From Thermoplasmata archaeon (GTDB lineage: Archaea > Thermoplasmatota > Thermoplasmata > Thermoplasmatales > Thermoplasmataceae), in contig JAKAAI010000118.1 of NCBI GenBank assembly GCA_021797055.1, positions 1 through 5,262 on the forward strand: 5,262 nucleotides of DNA. Reading direction: 5' to 3'. Every line of letters begins with the position of its first letter. Positions within the stretch are counted from its first letter, which is position 1. Shown one piece after another: positions 1-5,262 of the stretch. The notes under the pieces were generated by a model that ran no database searches, was not told where the DNA came from, and was given only the letters and a program-made list of their open reading frames with translations. Position numbers and translations under genes: made by a program.

Positions 1-76
1 TTTCCATTGTCTTAGATTTTGCATCTTCCAGCAGCGAATATACCCCGCTTCCTCCAATTATTCCTATTTTAGCCAT
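1..76 (-). CDS. S-methyl-5'-thioadenosine phosphorylase-like (MTAP/PNP family), N-terminus only
   Basis: Only the first 25 codons lie in the window; the gene continues off the left edge. The start codon is the ATG at 76-74 on the minus strand. The N-terminus reads MAKIGIIGGSGVY, the phosphate-binding glycine motif (IGIIGGSG) that opens 5'-methylthioadenosine phosphorylases and related family 2 purine nucleoside phosphorylases. Known members cleave methylthioadenosine, a by-product of S-adenosylmethionine and polyamine metabolism, with phosphate to adenine and methylthioribose-1-phosphate. A strong Shine-Dalgarno sequence, AGGTGA (91-86, minus strand), sits 9 bases before the ATG and fixes the start. 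A minus-strand TATA-like stretch lies around 111-120. The gene diverges from the pyrophosphatase. Methylthioinosine phosphorylase or another purine phosphorylase cannot be excluded from so few residues. Confidence 0.82.
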   Translation of the reverse strand, partial: MAKIGIIGGSGVYSLLEDAKSKTME

Positions 77-194
77 CTATTAAATTCACCTTTGTTTCCT
101 GATTGATTGAAAATATTTAAGGATGCAATCGGTATTTCTGCTACTTTTTCAAAGTTTTTCGGAGAGTAAATTAAGGAAGAATTCATGAAGTACC

Positions 195-743
195 ATGGAA
201 AAAAACGGTAGCCTGTGGCACACCGTACCAAGGGGAGAAGATTGTCCGGATGTATTCAATGTAATCGTGGAAACGCCCAGGGGAAGCAAGTGCAAATATG
301 AGATCAGCAAAAAACATCAGGGAATTGTTCTGGACAGGGTTCTGCATCATTCAGTGATGTATCCCGCTGAATACGGCCTAATCCCTCAGACATATTATCT
401 AGATAATGACCCAATGGACGTAATACTTCTTATGTCACAGCAGACGTACCCCGGCATAATAGTGGAGGCAAAGGCGATAGGCATGCTTGAAATGCTTGAC
501 CAGGGGGAAGAGGATCATAAAGTTCTGGCAGTCGCGATCAGGGATCCGATTTACAGGGACTATGAGGCAATTGAGAATCTGCCGGAACATCTCCCGAAAG
601 AAATATCGAATTTTTTCGAGATTTACAAGATTCTAGAAAACAAGAAAACTGAAGTTAAGGGTTGGCTCGGAAAGGAATCTGCACTCAAGGAAATTTCAAA
701 GTCAATGGATATCTATGACAGTAAATTCAGTGCAGGATCTTAA
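195..743 (+). CDS. ppa: inorganic pyrophosphatase, family I (soluble)
   Basis: Cytosolic enzyme that hydrolyses pyrophosphate to two phosphates and so pulls nucleotide, S-adenosylmethionine and aminoacyl-tRNA synthesis forward. At 182 residues it is full length (E. coli Ppa is about 176). The family signature DNDPMD is at residues 70-75, with metal-binding Asp70, Asp72 and Asp75. By alignment to E. coli Ppa from memory, the other active-site residues are all present: Glu26, Lys34, Glu36, Arg48, Tyr56, Tyr60, Asp102, Asp107, Lys109 and Tyr144-Lys145 (in FFEIYK). No residue appears lost. The ATG at 195 is the only sensible start: the ATG at 185 is out of frame and soon stopped. No Shine-Dalgarno is correctly spaced, and a weak TATA-like stretch (166-172) would suit a leaderless transcript. 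The gene diverges from the MTA phosphorylase; 83 bases separate it from the next gene. Confidence 0.96.
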   Translation: MEKNGSLWHTVPRGEDCPDVFNVIVETPRGSKCKYEISKKHQGIVLDRVLHHSVMYPAEYGLIPQTYYLDNDPMDVILLMSQQTYPGIIVEAKAIGMLEMLDQGEEDHKVLAVAIRDPIYRDYEAIENLPEHLPKEISNFFEIYKILENKKTEVKGWLGKESALKEISKSMDIYDSKFSAGS

Positions 744-826
744 TAAACTCAAATAAAAATCATTCATAGATGATCTTAGGTATCACATATTGAATATTAT
801 CAGGCATAAGAAAAACGTATTATCAT

Positions 827-1255
827 GTGAGGAATGCTAGCACATCAGGAATGGCCCAGAATATAAGTTTCAAGGAATGGCAGCATCTGGTGTTAGCAGG
901 GAAGACAAAAGGGGTTTATTTTGCCCTGCTGTCATTCGCAACATACGTTGTTCTTATTTTATACAATAGGAATAATCTCCTCGATTTCATTGGAATTGAA
1001 GTGGGTTCATTCGCGAGCTTTGGTGTTCTCGTGGACCTTGTGTCGCATCTTCTCTATGATAACTATCAATCCGGTCTAACGATGGACGAGTGGATATCAA
1101 GAATCCGCCATGGAAGAACTCATGATGTATATGGACTGATTGTTCAAGCTGGATCTTCTGCTTTTGCATTACGGGAGTTTCCGCTGGCAGTTTTGCTGTG
1201 GATAACTCTGTTGTTTGAGTTTTATTATATCAGGAAGGCAAGGTTCTATCACTGA
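827..1255 (+). CDS. small membrane protein of unknown function
   Basis: I do not recognise this family. The frame gives 142 residues from GTG 827, or 134 from the in-frame ATG at 851 (Met9). The choice is open because both starts have a TATA-like stretch at a leaderless distance (792-800 for 827, 817-824 for 851) and neither has a well-spaced Shine-Dalgarno. The N-terminus is soluble (FKEWQHLVLAGK). Hydrophobic segments follow at about residues 29-46, 54-76 and 118-135, with a further weaker hydrophobic stretch at about 101-115. A charged loop between them contains DEWISRIRHGRTHD (87-100). The C-terminus is basic and aromatic (YYIRKARFYH). No cofactor or transporter motif is visible. Codon use and composition resemble the neighbours. 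It follows ppa on the same strand at 83 bases, so co-transcription is possible but not shown. Probably an integral membrane protein with three or four helices. Confidence 0.7.
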   Translation: MRNASTSGMAQNISFKEWQHLVLAGKTKGVYFALLSFATYVVLILYNRNNLLDFIGIEVGSFASFGVLVDLVSHLLYDNYQSGLTMDEWISRIRHGRTHDVYGLIVQAGSSAFALREFPLAVLLWITLLFEFYYIRKARFYH

Positions 1256-1349
1256 TTTCGGCTCGTGGGCCAGTTCTTATTCTTGTTTTAAAAGGTAATT
1301 CTTATCCAATTCGCTAATGCCTTTTTCATGATCTGCCTTATTGGGAAAC

Positions 1350-1380
1350 TTAATCATTAATGGAATTTAAACGGTTAAAT
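1350..1380. promoter_or_regulatory. two A+T-rich dyads upstream of the thermosome promoter
   Basis: Two perfect inverted repeats lie side by side. TTAAT-C-ATTAA is at 1350-1360 and ATTTAA-ACGG-TTAAAT at 1365-1380. Their centres are about 18 bases apart, close to two helical turns, and the second ends 27 bases before the TATA box at 1408. Position and symmetry would suit binding of a dimeric heat-shock or general regulator, but in A+T-rich DNA short dyads also arise by chance. Confidence 0.3.
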
Positions 1381-1400
1381 AACATTCATAATAAAGTTAG

Positions 1401-1413
1401 CAAAGGTTATATA
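1401..1413 (+). promoter_or_regulatory. archaeal promoter (BRE and TATA box) of the thermosome gene
   Basis: A purine-rich BRE-like stretch (CAAAGG, 1401-1406) runs directly into TATATA at 1408-1413. With usual archaeal spacing, transcription would begin near 1436, only a few bases before the ATG at 1442. This implies a nearly leaderless message, common in this group. It also argues against the upstream TTG at 1433 as the start. Confidence 0.7.
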
Positions 1414-1441
1414 GAAGTTTATTTTTACTTGGTTGATTAAC

Positions 1442-3070
1442 ATGATAGGTGGACAACCAATATTCATACTCAAAGAAGGAACGAAGAGGGAATCAGGCAG
1501 AGATGCCATGCAAAATAACATTGAGGCTGCAAGAGGTATTGCACAGTCTGTAAGGTCTACCCTTGGTCCAAGAGGAATGGACAAAATGATGGTGGACTCG
1601 CTTGGTGACATTGTAATCACGAACGATGGTGTTACAATTCTCAAAGAAATGGACGTAGAGCACCCTGCTGCCAAAATGATGGTTGAGGTTTCAAAAACAC
1701 AGGATAGCTTTGTTGGGGACGGAACAACTACGGCAGTAATCATTGCTGGCGCCTTGCTAAATGAGGCTGAGGCCCTGATTAAACAGAATGTTCACCCAAC
1801 AGTTATTTCAGAGGGTTACAGAATGGCTGCGGAAAAGGCCAAGGAAGTTCTGTCAAACATGGCGAAGAAAGTTTCCATAGACGATGAGAAGTTGCTGAGA
1901 AAGATGGCTGAAACTGCACTGAGCAGCAAGAGTGCATCCGGCAGCAAGGAGAAGTTATCTCTTATCTCCTATCAGGTGATAAAAAGCGTTGCCGAAAAGG
2001 TTGACTCGAGGTATGTGGTGGACTTTGACAACATCCAGATTGTCAAGAAGAAGGGTGGAGAGATTGAGGATACAGAACTCATCTCAGGGATTATTGTGGA
2101 CAAGGAAAAGGTACATCCTGGAATGCCCGACTTCGTGAAAAATGCAAAGATAGCAGTTCTTAACGCTGCCCTTGAGATCAAGAAGCCTGAGTTTGACACA
2201 AACATCAGGATCGATGATCCGAGCATGATACAGAAATTCCTGTCGCAGGAAGAGGATCTTCTTAGAGACATGGTCAACAAGATAAAGAAGACCGGTGCTA
2301 CAGTCCTTATCACACAGAAGGGTATTGACGATCTTGCCCAGCATTACCTTTCAAAGGAAGGGATATATGCTGTCAGGAGAGTAAAGAAGAGTGATATTGA
2401 GAAACTGGCTAAGGCAACGGGTGCCACAATAGCTTCGTCCATTGACGAGCTCAGTGCTTCTGATCTTGGCAAAGCAGCACTGGTTGAACAGAAGAAAATT
2501 GACGATGACTACCTCACATTTGTAACAGGATGCAACAACCCGAAAGCGGTGAGCATACTTGTCAGGGGTGGAACAGAGCACGTTGTGGACGAGATTGACC
2601 GTTCAATTACCGACTCGCTCCATGTTGTTGCAGCAGCTGTCGAGGATGGAAAGTACACATCAGGCGGTGGCTCTTCTGCATCAGAAATATCATACCGGCT
2701 CAGAGAATATGCATCCAAGGTCGGTGGAAGGCAGCAGCTTGCGATAGAACGATTTGCAAATGCACTTGAGGAGATTCCAAGAGCACTATCTGAGAACGCG
2801 GGTCTTGATCCTATAGATATACTGATCAAGATCAGAAGTTTGCACGCCGAAGGCAAGAAGTATCATGGGATAAACGTGTTCACAGGCAACGTTGAAGATA
2901 TGGATAAGGCCGGGGTAATTGAGCCACTGAGGGTCGGGATCCAGGCAATAGATTCAGCAACTGAAGCGGGCGTGATGATACTTAGAATAGATGATGTGAT
3001 AGCCACGAAGGCATCCAAAGGACCTTCTGCACCACCAGGCGGCGGAGCTGGCGGAGACTCTGAAGATTAA
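1442..3070 (+). CDS. thsB: thermosome (group II chaperonin) subunit, beta-type
   Basis: Subunit of the double-ring cytosolic chaperonin that folds proteins in an ATP-driven, lid-closing cycle. The 542 residues match the usual length of 540-550. The equatorial domain is formed by the N-terminus ([12 protein letters not shown] 41-52, [10 protein letters not shown] 61-70, GDGTTTAV 92-99 with the Mg/ATP residue Asp93) and the C-terminal third (ITDSLH with catalytic Asp391; Gly triplet 408-410). The middle third is the intermediate and apical domain with the helical protrusion that forms the built-in lid. The Gly-rich acidic tail ([10 protein letters not shown]) is typical. From memory the sequence is much closer to the Thermoplasma beta than the alpha subunit. 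The partner alpha gene is not in the window. I chose ATG 1442 ([13 protein letters not shown]) over in-frame TTG 1433 because it matches the family N-terminus and the TATA spacing. Two dyads upstream may serve heat-responsive control. Confidence 0.97.
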   Translation: MIGGQPIFILKEGTKRESGRDAMQNNIEAARGIAQSVRSTLGPRGMDKMMVDSLGDIVITNDGVTILKEMDVEHPAAKMMVEVSKTQDSFVGDGTTTAVIIAGALLNEAEALIKQNVHPTVISEGYRMAAEKAKEVLSNMAKKVSIDDEKLLRKMAETALSSKSASGSKEKLSLISYQVIKSVAEKVDSRYVVDFDNIQIVKKKGGEIEDTELISGIIVDKEKVHPGMPDFVKNAKIAVLNAALEIKKPEFDTNIRIDDPSMIQKFLSQEEDLLRDMVNKIKKTGATVLITQKGIDDLAQHYLSKEGIYAVRRVKKSDIEKLAKATGATIASSIDELSASDLGKAALVEQKKIDDDYLTFVTGCNNPKAVSILVRGGTEHVVDEIDRSITDSLHVVAAAVEDGKYTSGGGSSASEISYRLREYASKVGGRQQLAIERFANALEEIPRALSENAGLDPIDILIKIRSLHAEGKKYHGINVFTGNVEDMDKAGVIEPLRVGIQAIDSATEAGVMILRIDDVIATKASKGPSAPPGGGAGGDSED

Positions 3071-3084
3071 ACCTCAACGGTTTA

Positions 3085-3128
3085 ATCTTTTAATATACAT
3101 TTTTGTTTTTTAAAATCTGTTCTGTTTT
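3085..3128 (+). terminator. T-rich transcription terminator of the thermosome gene
   Basis: Starting 15 bases after the stop codon, the plus strand is rich in T runs, notably TTTTTGTTTTTT at 3100-3111 and TTTTT at 3125-3129. Archaeal RNA polymerase terminates on such U-rich stretches without needing a hairpin. The site lies between convergent genes, where termination is expected. Confidence 0.65.
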
Positions 3129-3153
3129 TAGAATAATAATTCTTATTTTGAAT

Positions 3154-3166
3154 ATCTGATTCAGAT
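3154..3166. repeat. perfect 13-base dyad in the convergent spacer
   Basis: ATCTGA-T-TCAGAT is a perfect inverted repeat 4 bases beyond the rhodanese stop codon, in the spacer shared with the thermosome gene. The one-base centre is too small for a full hairpin loop, so it may be a protein site or a weak terminator stem for the minus-strand gene. Chance is possible. Confidence 0.3.
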
Positions 3167-3170
3167 TAAA

Positions 3171-3512
3171 TTAGTGTTTTATCTTGTTATTTCTGTTCCA
3201 GGCGAACATTCCGCCTTTCAGATGCGATACGTTTGTGAAGCCATTCTTTAATAAAATAGTTGCAGCGGCTCTGCTTCTGTGGCCCGTAGCACAGATCAGG
3301 TAGTATTTTCCATTTTTGTCAAGGTTACTGATCTGGTTTTTGAGATCGGATAATGGGATGTGAATTGCAGAATCGATATGCCCATGAGCGAATTCACTTT
3401 TTGTTCTTACGTCCACTACTTTGGCATTATCAGCAGTAATGGCGGCCCCGAAATCTTCTGGTCCGTATTCTGCGAGACCTTTGGGTGTAATGAAGTAACT
3501 CAGGAAGGGCAT
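3171..3512 (-). CDS. single-domain rhodanese-like sulfurtransferase
   Basis: A cytosolic protein of 113 residues consisting of one rhodanese domain. Such proteins carry a sulfane sulfur as a Cys persulfide and pass it to thiols or cyanide. The domain shows the VVDVRTKSEFAHGHIDSAIHIPL block at residues 32-54 and the active-site loop CATGHRSR at 74-81 with catalytic Cys74. The closing motif LKGGMFAWNR is at 98-107. The six-residue loop after the Cys has the sulfur-transferase size, not the longer loop of Cdc25-like phosphatases. An N-terminal extension of about 30 residues (ITPKGLAEYGPEDFGAAI) precedes the domain. The ATG at 3512-3510 has no clear Shine-Dalgarno; a minus-strand TATA-like stretch at 3531-3539 suits a leaderless message. 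It converges on thsB and diverges from the Cys-rich small protein. The physiological sulfur donor cannot be inferred. Confidence 0.93.
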   Translation of the reverse strand: MPFLSYFITPKGLAEYGPEDFGAAITADNAKVVDVRTKSEFAHGHIDSAIHIPLSDLKNQISNLDKNGKYYLICATGHRSRAAATILLKNGFTNVSHLKGGMFAWNRNNKIKH

Positions 3513-3580
3513 GATCAGACATCTATTTTAAGATAATACATTTTTTGATAGTGATGATAAATTGTTTGTCAGTTTGTTCC

Positions 3581-3631
3581 CAATATATCAACACCTATAT
3601 ATAGACGCCTACAATATCTAATTGAGGTAAT
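3581..3631 (+). promoter_or_regulatory. promoter and ribosome binding site of the Cys-rich small protein
   Basis: Two TATA-like elements occur: AATATATC at 3582-3589 and the palindromic CTATATATAG at 3595-3604. The Shine-Dalgarno GAGGTAAT (3624-3631) differs by one base from the ideal GAGGTGAT and lies 7 bases before ATG 3636. Because the message must include it, the upstream TATA (start near 3611) or slightly early initiation from the second is needed. The hexamer CAATAT occurs at 3581 and 3612, flanking the palindromic TATA. It recurs inverted (3879-3884) near the padR TATA box. A shared regulator is possible. Confidence 0.55.
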
Positions 3632-3635
3632 CAAA

Positions 3636-3827
3636 ATGGAAAAAATGAACAACTGTGGATGCGGCTGTGGATCTGGAAGACATGGAATGAGAGGTCACCG
3701 TTATGAGGGGACGGTTTCTGAGGAACTTGAGGATTACAAGGATCAGCTTGAGGCTGAAATAACTATTCTCGAGAAGAAACTGGAGCGCATAAAAGCTGCA
3801 CAAAAAGAAACTTCCGGTAAAGAGTGA
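3636..3827 (+). CDS. Cys/His-rich small protein with coiled-coil tail (DUF5320-like)
   Basis: Short soluble protein of 63 residues in two parts. The N-terminal part (residues 5-22) is Gly-, Cys- and His-rich: Cys7, Cys9 and Cys11 in a C-G-C-G-C pattern, then His16 and His21 among arginines. It looks suited to binding a metal ion or thiol-reactive ligand. The rest (about 28-58) is a charged amphipathic helix with leucines or isoleucines in heptad register (Leu31, Leu38, Leu45, Ile52 with Ile42 and Leu49), predicting a coiled coil and dimerisation. The layout resembles small DUF5320-type proteins often found beside PadR or metal-related genes; this family call is from memory and uncertain. The Shine-Dalgarno supports the start. 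The padR gene follows after 111-129 bases with its own TATA box. No function is established here. Confidence 0.82.
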   Translation: MEKMNNCGCGCGSGRHGMRGHRYEGTVSEELEDYKDQLEAEITILEKKLERIKAAQKETSGKE

Positions 3828-3860
3828 TCTCTTTACCACCTAATATTTTAATTACATTGT

Positions 3861-3876
3861 GATTCGATATAAAATC
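3861..3876 (+). promoter_or_regulatory. padR TATA box embedded in an imperfect palindrome (possible operator)
   Basis: The TATA box TATAAAA at 3868-3874 lies inside GATTCGATATAAAATC. In this 16-base stretch 12 positions are symmetric (outer GATT/AATC and central ATAT). PadR proteins are dimers that commonly repress their own genes by binding a dyad over the core promoter. Transcription would begin near 3896, leaving a leader of about 60 bases that contains the AGGT ribosome binding site at 3944-3947. The operator role is inference. Confidence 0.5.
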
Positions 3877-3956
3877 GGATATTGAATTCCGTTCAAAATA
3901 GTTCAGAAGTAAATTCATTTATCTGGATTGTGGTCGTAATGAAAGGTAGAAATTGC

Positions 3957-4298
3957 ATGTGCAGATGCGGTCCGTTTAAGATCAATCTGATACCGCCAGG
4001 AGTCCTTAAGCCGCTAATCCTTAATATTCTAATGGAGAAACCCATGCATGGTTATGAAATAATGAACGAGATTTCGAGGAAGACCGACGGCTTTTGGAGA
4101 CCCACAGCCGGGTCTATCTATCCTGCTCTTACCTCCCTTGTTAAGGATGGATATGTTGAGCGAAACGAAATGAGCCAGGGACAGAGAGTTAGACAGGTTT
4201 ATGTGCTAACTGAGGCAGGTAAAATGGCAATAAAGGACATAAGTTTACTATCCTCCGATTGGATGGCTGGATTGGACAAAATATACAGGTTGTGGTAA
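3957..4298 (+). CDS. PadR-family transcriptional regulator
   Basis: DNA-binding repressor of 113 residues, the size of the short PadR subfamily. It holds a winged helix (about 16-90) and a short C-terminal dimerisation helix (about 91-112). Diagnostic blocks are PMHGYEIMNEISRKTDG (29-45), the recognition region RPTAGSIYPALTSLVKDGYVE (48-68) and the wing VYVLTEAG (81-88). The N-terminus MCRCGPF puts Cys2 and Cys4 ahead of the DNA-binding domain, an unusual place where oxidation or metal binding could alter activity. Start 3957 is preferred for its AGGT Shine-Dalgarno 9 bases upstream. The in-frame ATG at 3939 would add MKGRNC and a third Cys (CxCxC) and remains possible; the TTG at 3882 is too near the TATA box. 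The membrane-protein gene follows after 15 bases, so it is a probable operon partner and target. Ligand unknown. Confidence 0.93.
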   Translation: MCRCGPFKINLIPPGVLKPLILNILMEKPMHGYEIMNEISRKTDGFWRPTAGSIYPALTSLVKDGYVERNEMSQGQRVRQVYVLTEAGKMAIKDISLLSSDWMAGLDKIYRLW

Positions 4299-4313
4299 GA
4301 TTTGGTGAATTTT

Positions 4314-4793
4314 ATGAAAACTGGAAATATTAAAGATAGGGCCTTCCTAAGACCGGTTTTTATGATGGCTTCATTTGAACTGGCATTTCTGGTTATACAG
4401 TTCTTGGTTGGTATGTATGTAAACCTTTTCGTGACTTTACCGCACCCACTTTCATTTTTAGGAATGATGGGCTTTATGGGTGTATATTCTGGATTCGCTT
4501 TTATAATGGTACATATGATGATAGGCATTTTAGTAGGGCTGACTTCAATAGGTATTTTATTTGTATCTTTATTCAGCGGAAGATTCAATATGTCAATCCT
4601 TTCCCTATCACTTCTGCTTTCCATCATTCTTGCAGGTGTTAATGGACTTTTCTTTGTTTTCGATGGCCAGAACAACATAAATTCTTATCTAATGTCAATT
4701 GGATTCATACTGGCAGTAATCTTTGATGTAATGATAATATCCAATTCGAAGCAAAAGACAAGTATTTCTGCGAGCGGCGCCTCCGTGAATTAA
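4314..4793 (+). CDS. four-helix membrane protein of unknown function, padR operon
   Basis: Integral membrane protein of 159 residues; I do not recognise its family with certainty. Hydrophobic segments lie at about 15-42, 57-87 (perhaps ending in a tight turn), 93-116 and 124-143. A positively charged N-terminus (KTGNIKDRAFLR) and a soluble Ser/Lys tail flank them. Polar residues inside or next to helices stand out: Glu22, Gln29, Asn37, His44 (in LPHP) and His67 (in MVHMMIG). Two histidines in adjacent helices could bind heme or metal, but nothing in the sequence proves it. Start ATG 4314 is chosen because GGTGA (4304-4308) is a well-spaced Shine-Dalgarno; in-frame TTG 4302 and GTG 4305 overlap that site. 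The start is 15 bases after the padR stop, with no promoter between, so it is almost surely co-transcribed and probably regulated by PadR. Confidence 0.82.
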   Translation: MKTGNIKDRAFLRPVFMMASFELAFLVIQFLVGMYVNLFVTLPHPLSFLGMMGFMGVYSGFAFIMVHMMIGILVGLTSIGILFVSLFSGRFNMSILSLSLLLSIILAGVNGLFFVFDGQNNINSYLMSIGFILAVIFDVMIISNSKQKTSISASGASVN

Positions 4794-5145
4794 ACCATAC
4801 CTTTATTCGATTCCCTCGTAAGATAGCCTGCACGAGAATTCACTGGCTAAAAAACTAATTGCATTTTGCCTGATCCTACTGGTCATGCAAGATTGGTGAA
4901 TCATTAAGACTTTTAGATACAGGCGGTCATTTAAACTCTGGATTTTATGGATTCTTAAAAAATGAAGGGATTATGAATTGAACTTTTTTTACTGAAGTAT
5001 TGAGTTTTCACATGGATAATAATGAATCCCGTCTAATCCGTTATTCAACGCGACTGCCAGTGCTCGGCTACCTGAATTTGGGCTGTTTAAGGGCTGGACA
5101 CTTTGCATTTGGCGGTAATGTACTTGTCTGGACCGTCTTCATAAT
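4794..5145. other. spacer with no convincing gene
   Basis: These 352 bases hold no open frame I would call a gene, no tRNA and no clear inverted-repeat element. A T run at 4984-4990 could end plus-strand transcription, and A runs at 4851-4854 and 4956-4961 could end minus-strand transcription. A plus-strand frame without a start codon (4874-4981) encodes protein-like sequence ending in LKNEGIMN and could be a gene remnant. The stretch from about 5040 to 5140 is visibly richer in G+C than its surroundings. A plus-strand frame covers it (start TTG 5000 or ATG 5012, stop 5218), but that frame runs antisense to the gene at 5146-5262 and shows no domain. Confidence 0.5.
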
Positions 5146-5262
5146 CTATTCATTGAGTGGGTTAAGCAACTTTAAGGCGGTCTCATTGACAAGGTGCATG
5201 GATTCGGGGTCAAAATAATAAACGGAAGACCTTCTCTTTACGACATCATCCGGGAATAATGC
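5146..5262 (-). CDS. C-terminal end of an unidentified protein, runs off the window
   Basis: Read on the minus strand from the right edge, one frame stays open for 38 codons and stops at TAG (5148-5146). It encodes residues such as FPDDVVKRRSSVYYFDPE followed by MHLVNETALKLLNPLNE. The composition is that of a normal soluble protein: charged and aromatic residues in a helix-like pattern, with AGA/AGG arginines and mixed third positions as in the neighbouring genes. The start lies outside the window, so length and family are unknown; I do not recognise the tail. It is preferred to the plus-strand frame across the same bases because its residue pattern is more natural. It would point leftward, towards the tail-to-tail spacer with the padR operon. 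Confidence 0.6.
   Translation of the reverse strand, partial: ALFPDDVVKRRSSVYYFDPESMHLVNETALKLLNPLNE

Noticed and set aside
987..1169. 60-residue minus-strand frame inside the small membrane protein gene
   Set aside because: It is fully antisense to the more plausible membrane-protein frame, with no recognisable feature.
1375..2856. Several open frames antisense to the thermosome gene, plus one in another plus-strand frame (2559-2747)
   Set aside because: They lie wholly or mostly inside a strongly conserved coding region and have unnatural composition (Ser/Ile or Cys rich). They lack promoters and are shadows of thsB codon use.
3130..3143. AGAAT-AATA-ATTCT small inverted repeat as a hairpin terminator
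   Set aside because: A five-base A+T stem is too weak to call; the T runs just upstream explain termination better.
3551..3557. GTGATGA resembling a C box of an archaeal C/D guide RNA
   Set aside because: No CTGA D box follows within the expected distance, and the site lies between divergent promoters.
3618..3839. 73-residue minus-strand frame antisense to the Cys-rich small protein
   Set aside because: The plus-strand frame has a near-ideal Shine-Dalgarno, TATA box and heptad pattern; the antisense frame has none of these.
4199..4678. 159-residue minus-strand frame across the padR and membrane-protein genes
   Set aside because: It spans the junction of two well-supported genes with good ribosome sites. 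Its Lys/Ile/Pro-rich translation is what antisense reading of hydrophobic codons gives.
5000..5218. 72-residue plus-strand frame (start TTG 5000 or ATG 5012)
   Set aside because: There is no Shine-Dalgarno or convincing TATA box and no recognised domain. It overlaps antisense to a more protein-like minus-strand gene end at 5146-5262. It could still be a short remnant, but I cannot support it as a gene.

Overview
The window looks like chromosome from an acidophilic archaeon of the order Thermoplasmatales (Thermoplasma, Ferroplasma or Cuniculiplasma relatives). The main evidence is the thermosome gene. Its protein reads nearly word for word like the Thermoplasma beta subunit as I remember it. 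Very short leaders with a TATA box about 25-35 bases before the start codon, A+T-rich spacers and T-rich ends after genes also fit an archaeon. Genus-level placement is inference.

Left part (1-1255): the first codons of a minus-strand S-methyl-5'-thioadenosine phosphorylase-like gene diverge from a complete family I inorganic pyrophosphatase. A small unrecognised membrane protein follows. Middle (1256-3512): a complete thermosome (group II chaperonin) subunit gene has a clear TATA box and two A+T-rich dyads upstream. It converges on a minus-strand single-domain rhodanese, with T-rich termination sequence between them.

Right-centre (3513-4793): the rhodanese diverges from a 63-residue Cys/His-rich small protein with a coiled-coil tail. 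Next come a PadR-family repressor and, 15 bases later, a four-helix membrane protein. The small protein and the DNA at the padR start both encode Asn-Cys-x-Cys-x-Cys-Gly. This suggests a thiol- or metal-responsive module in which PadR controls the membrane protein. That grouping is inference, and it is the most interesting part of the window.

Right end (4794-5262): about 350 bases without a convincing gene, then the C-terminal 38 codons of a minus-strand gene that runs off the window. No rRNA, tRNA, CRISPR array, intact insertion sequence or replication origin was seen.
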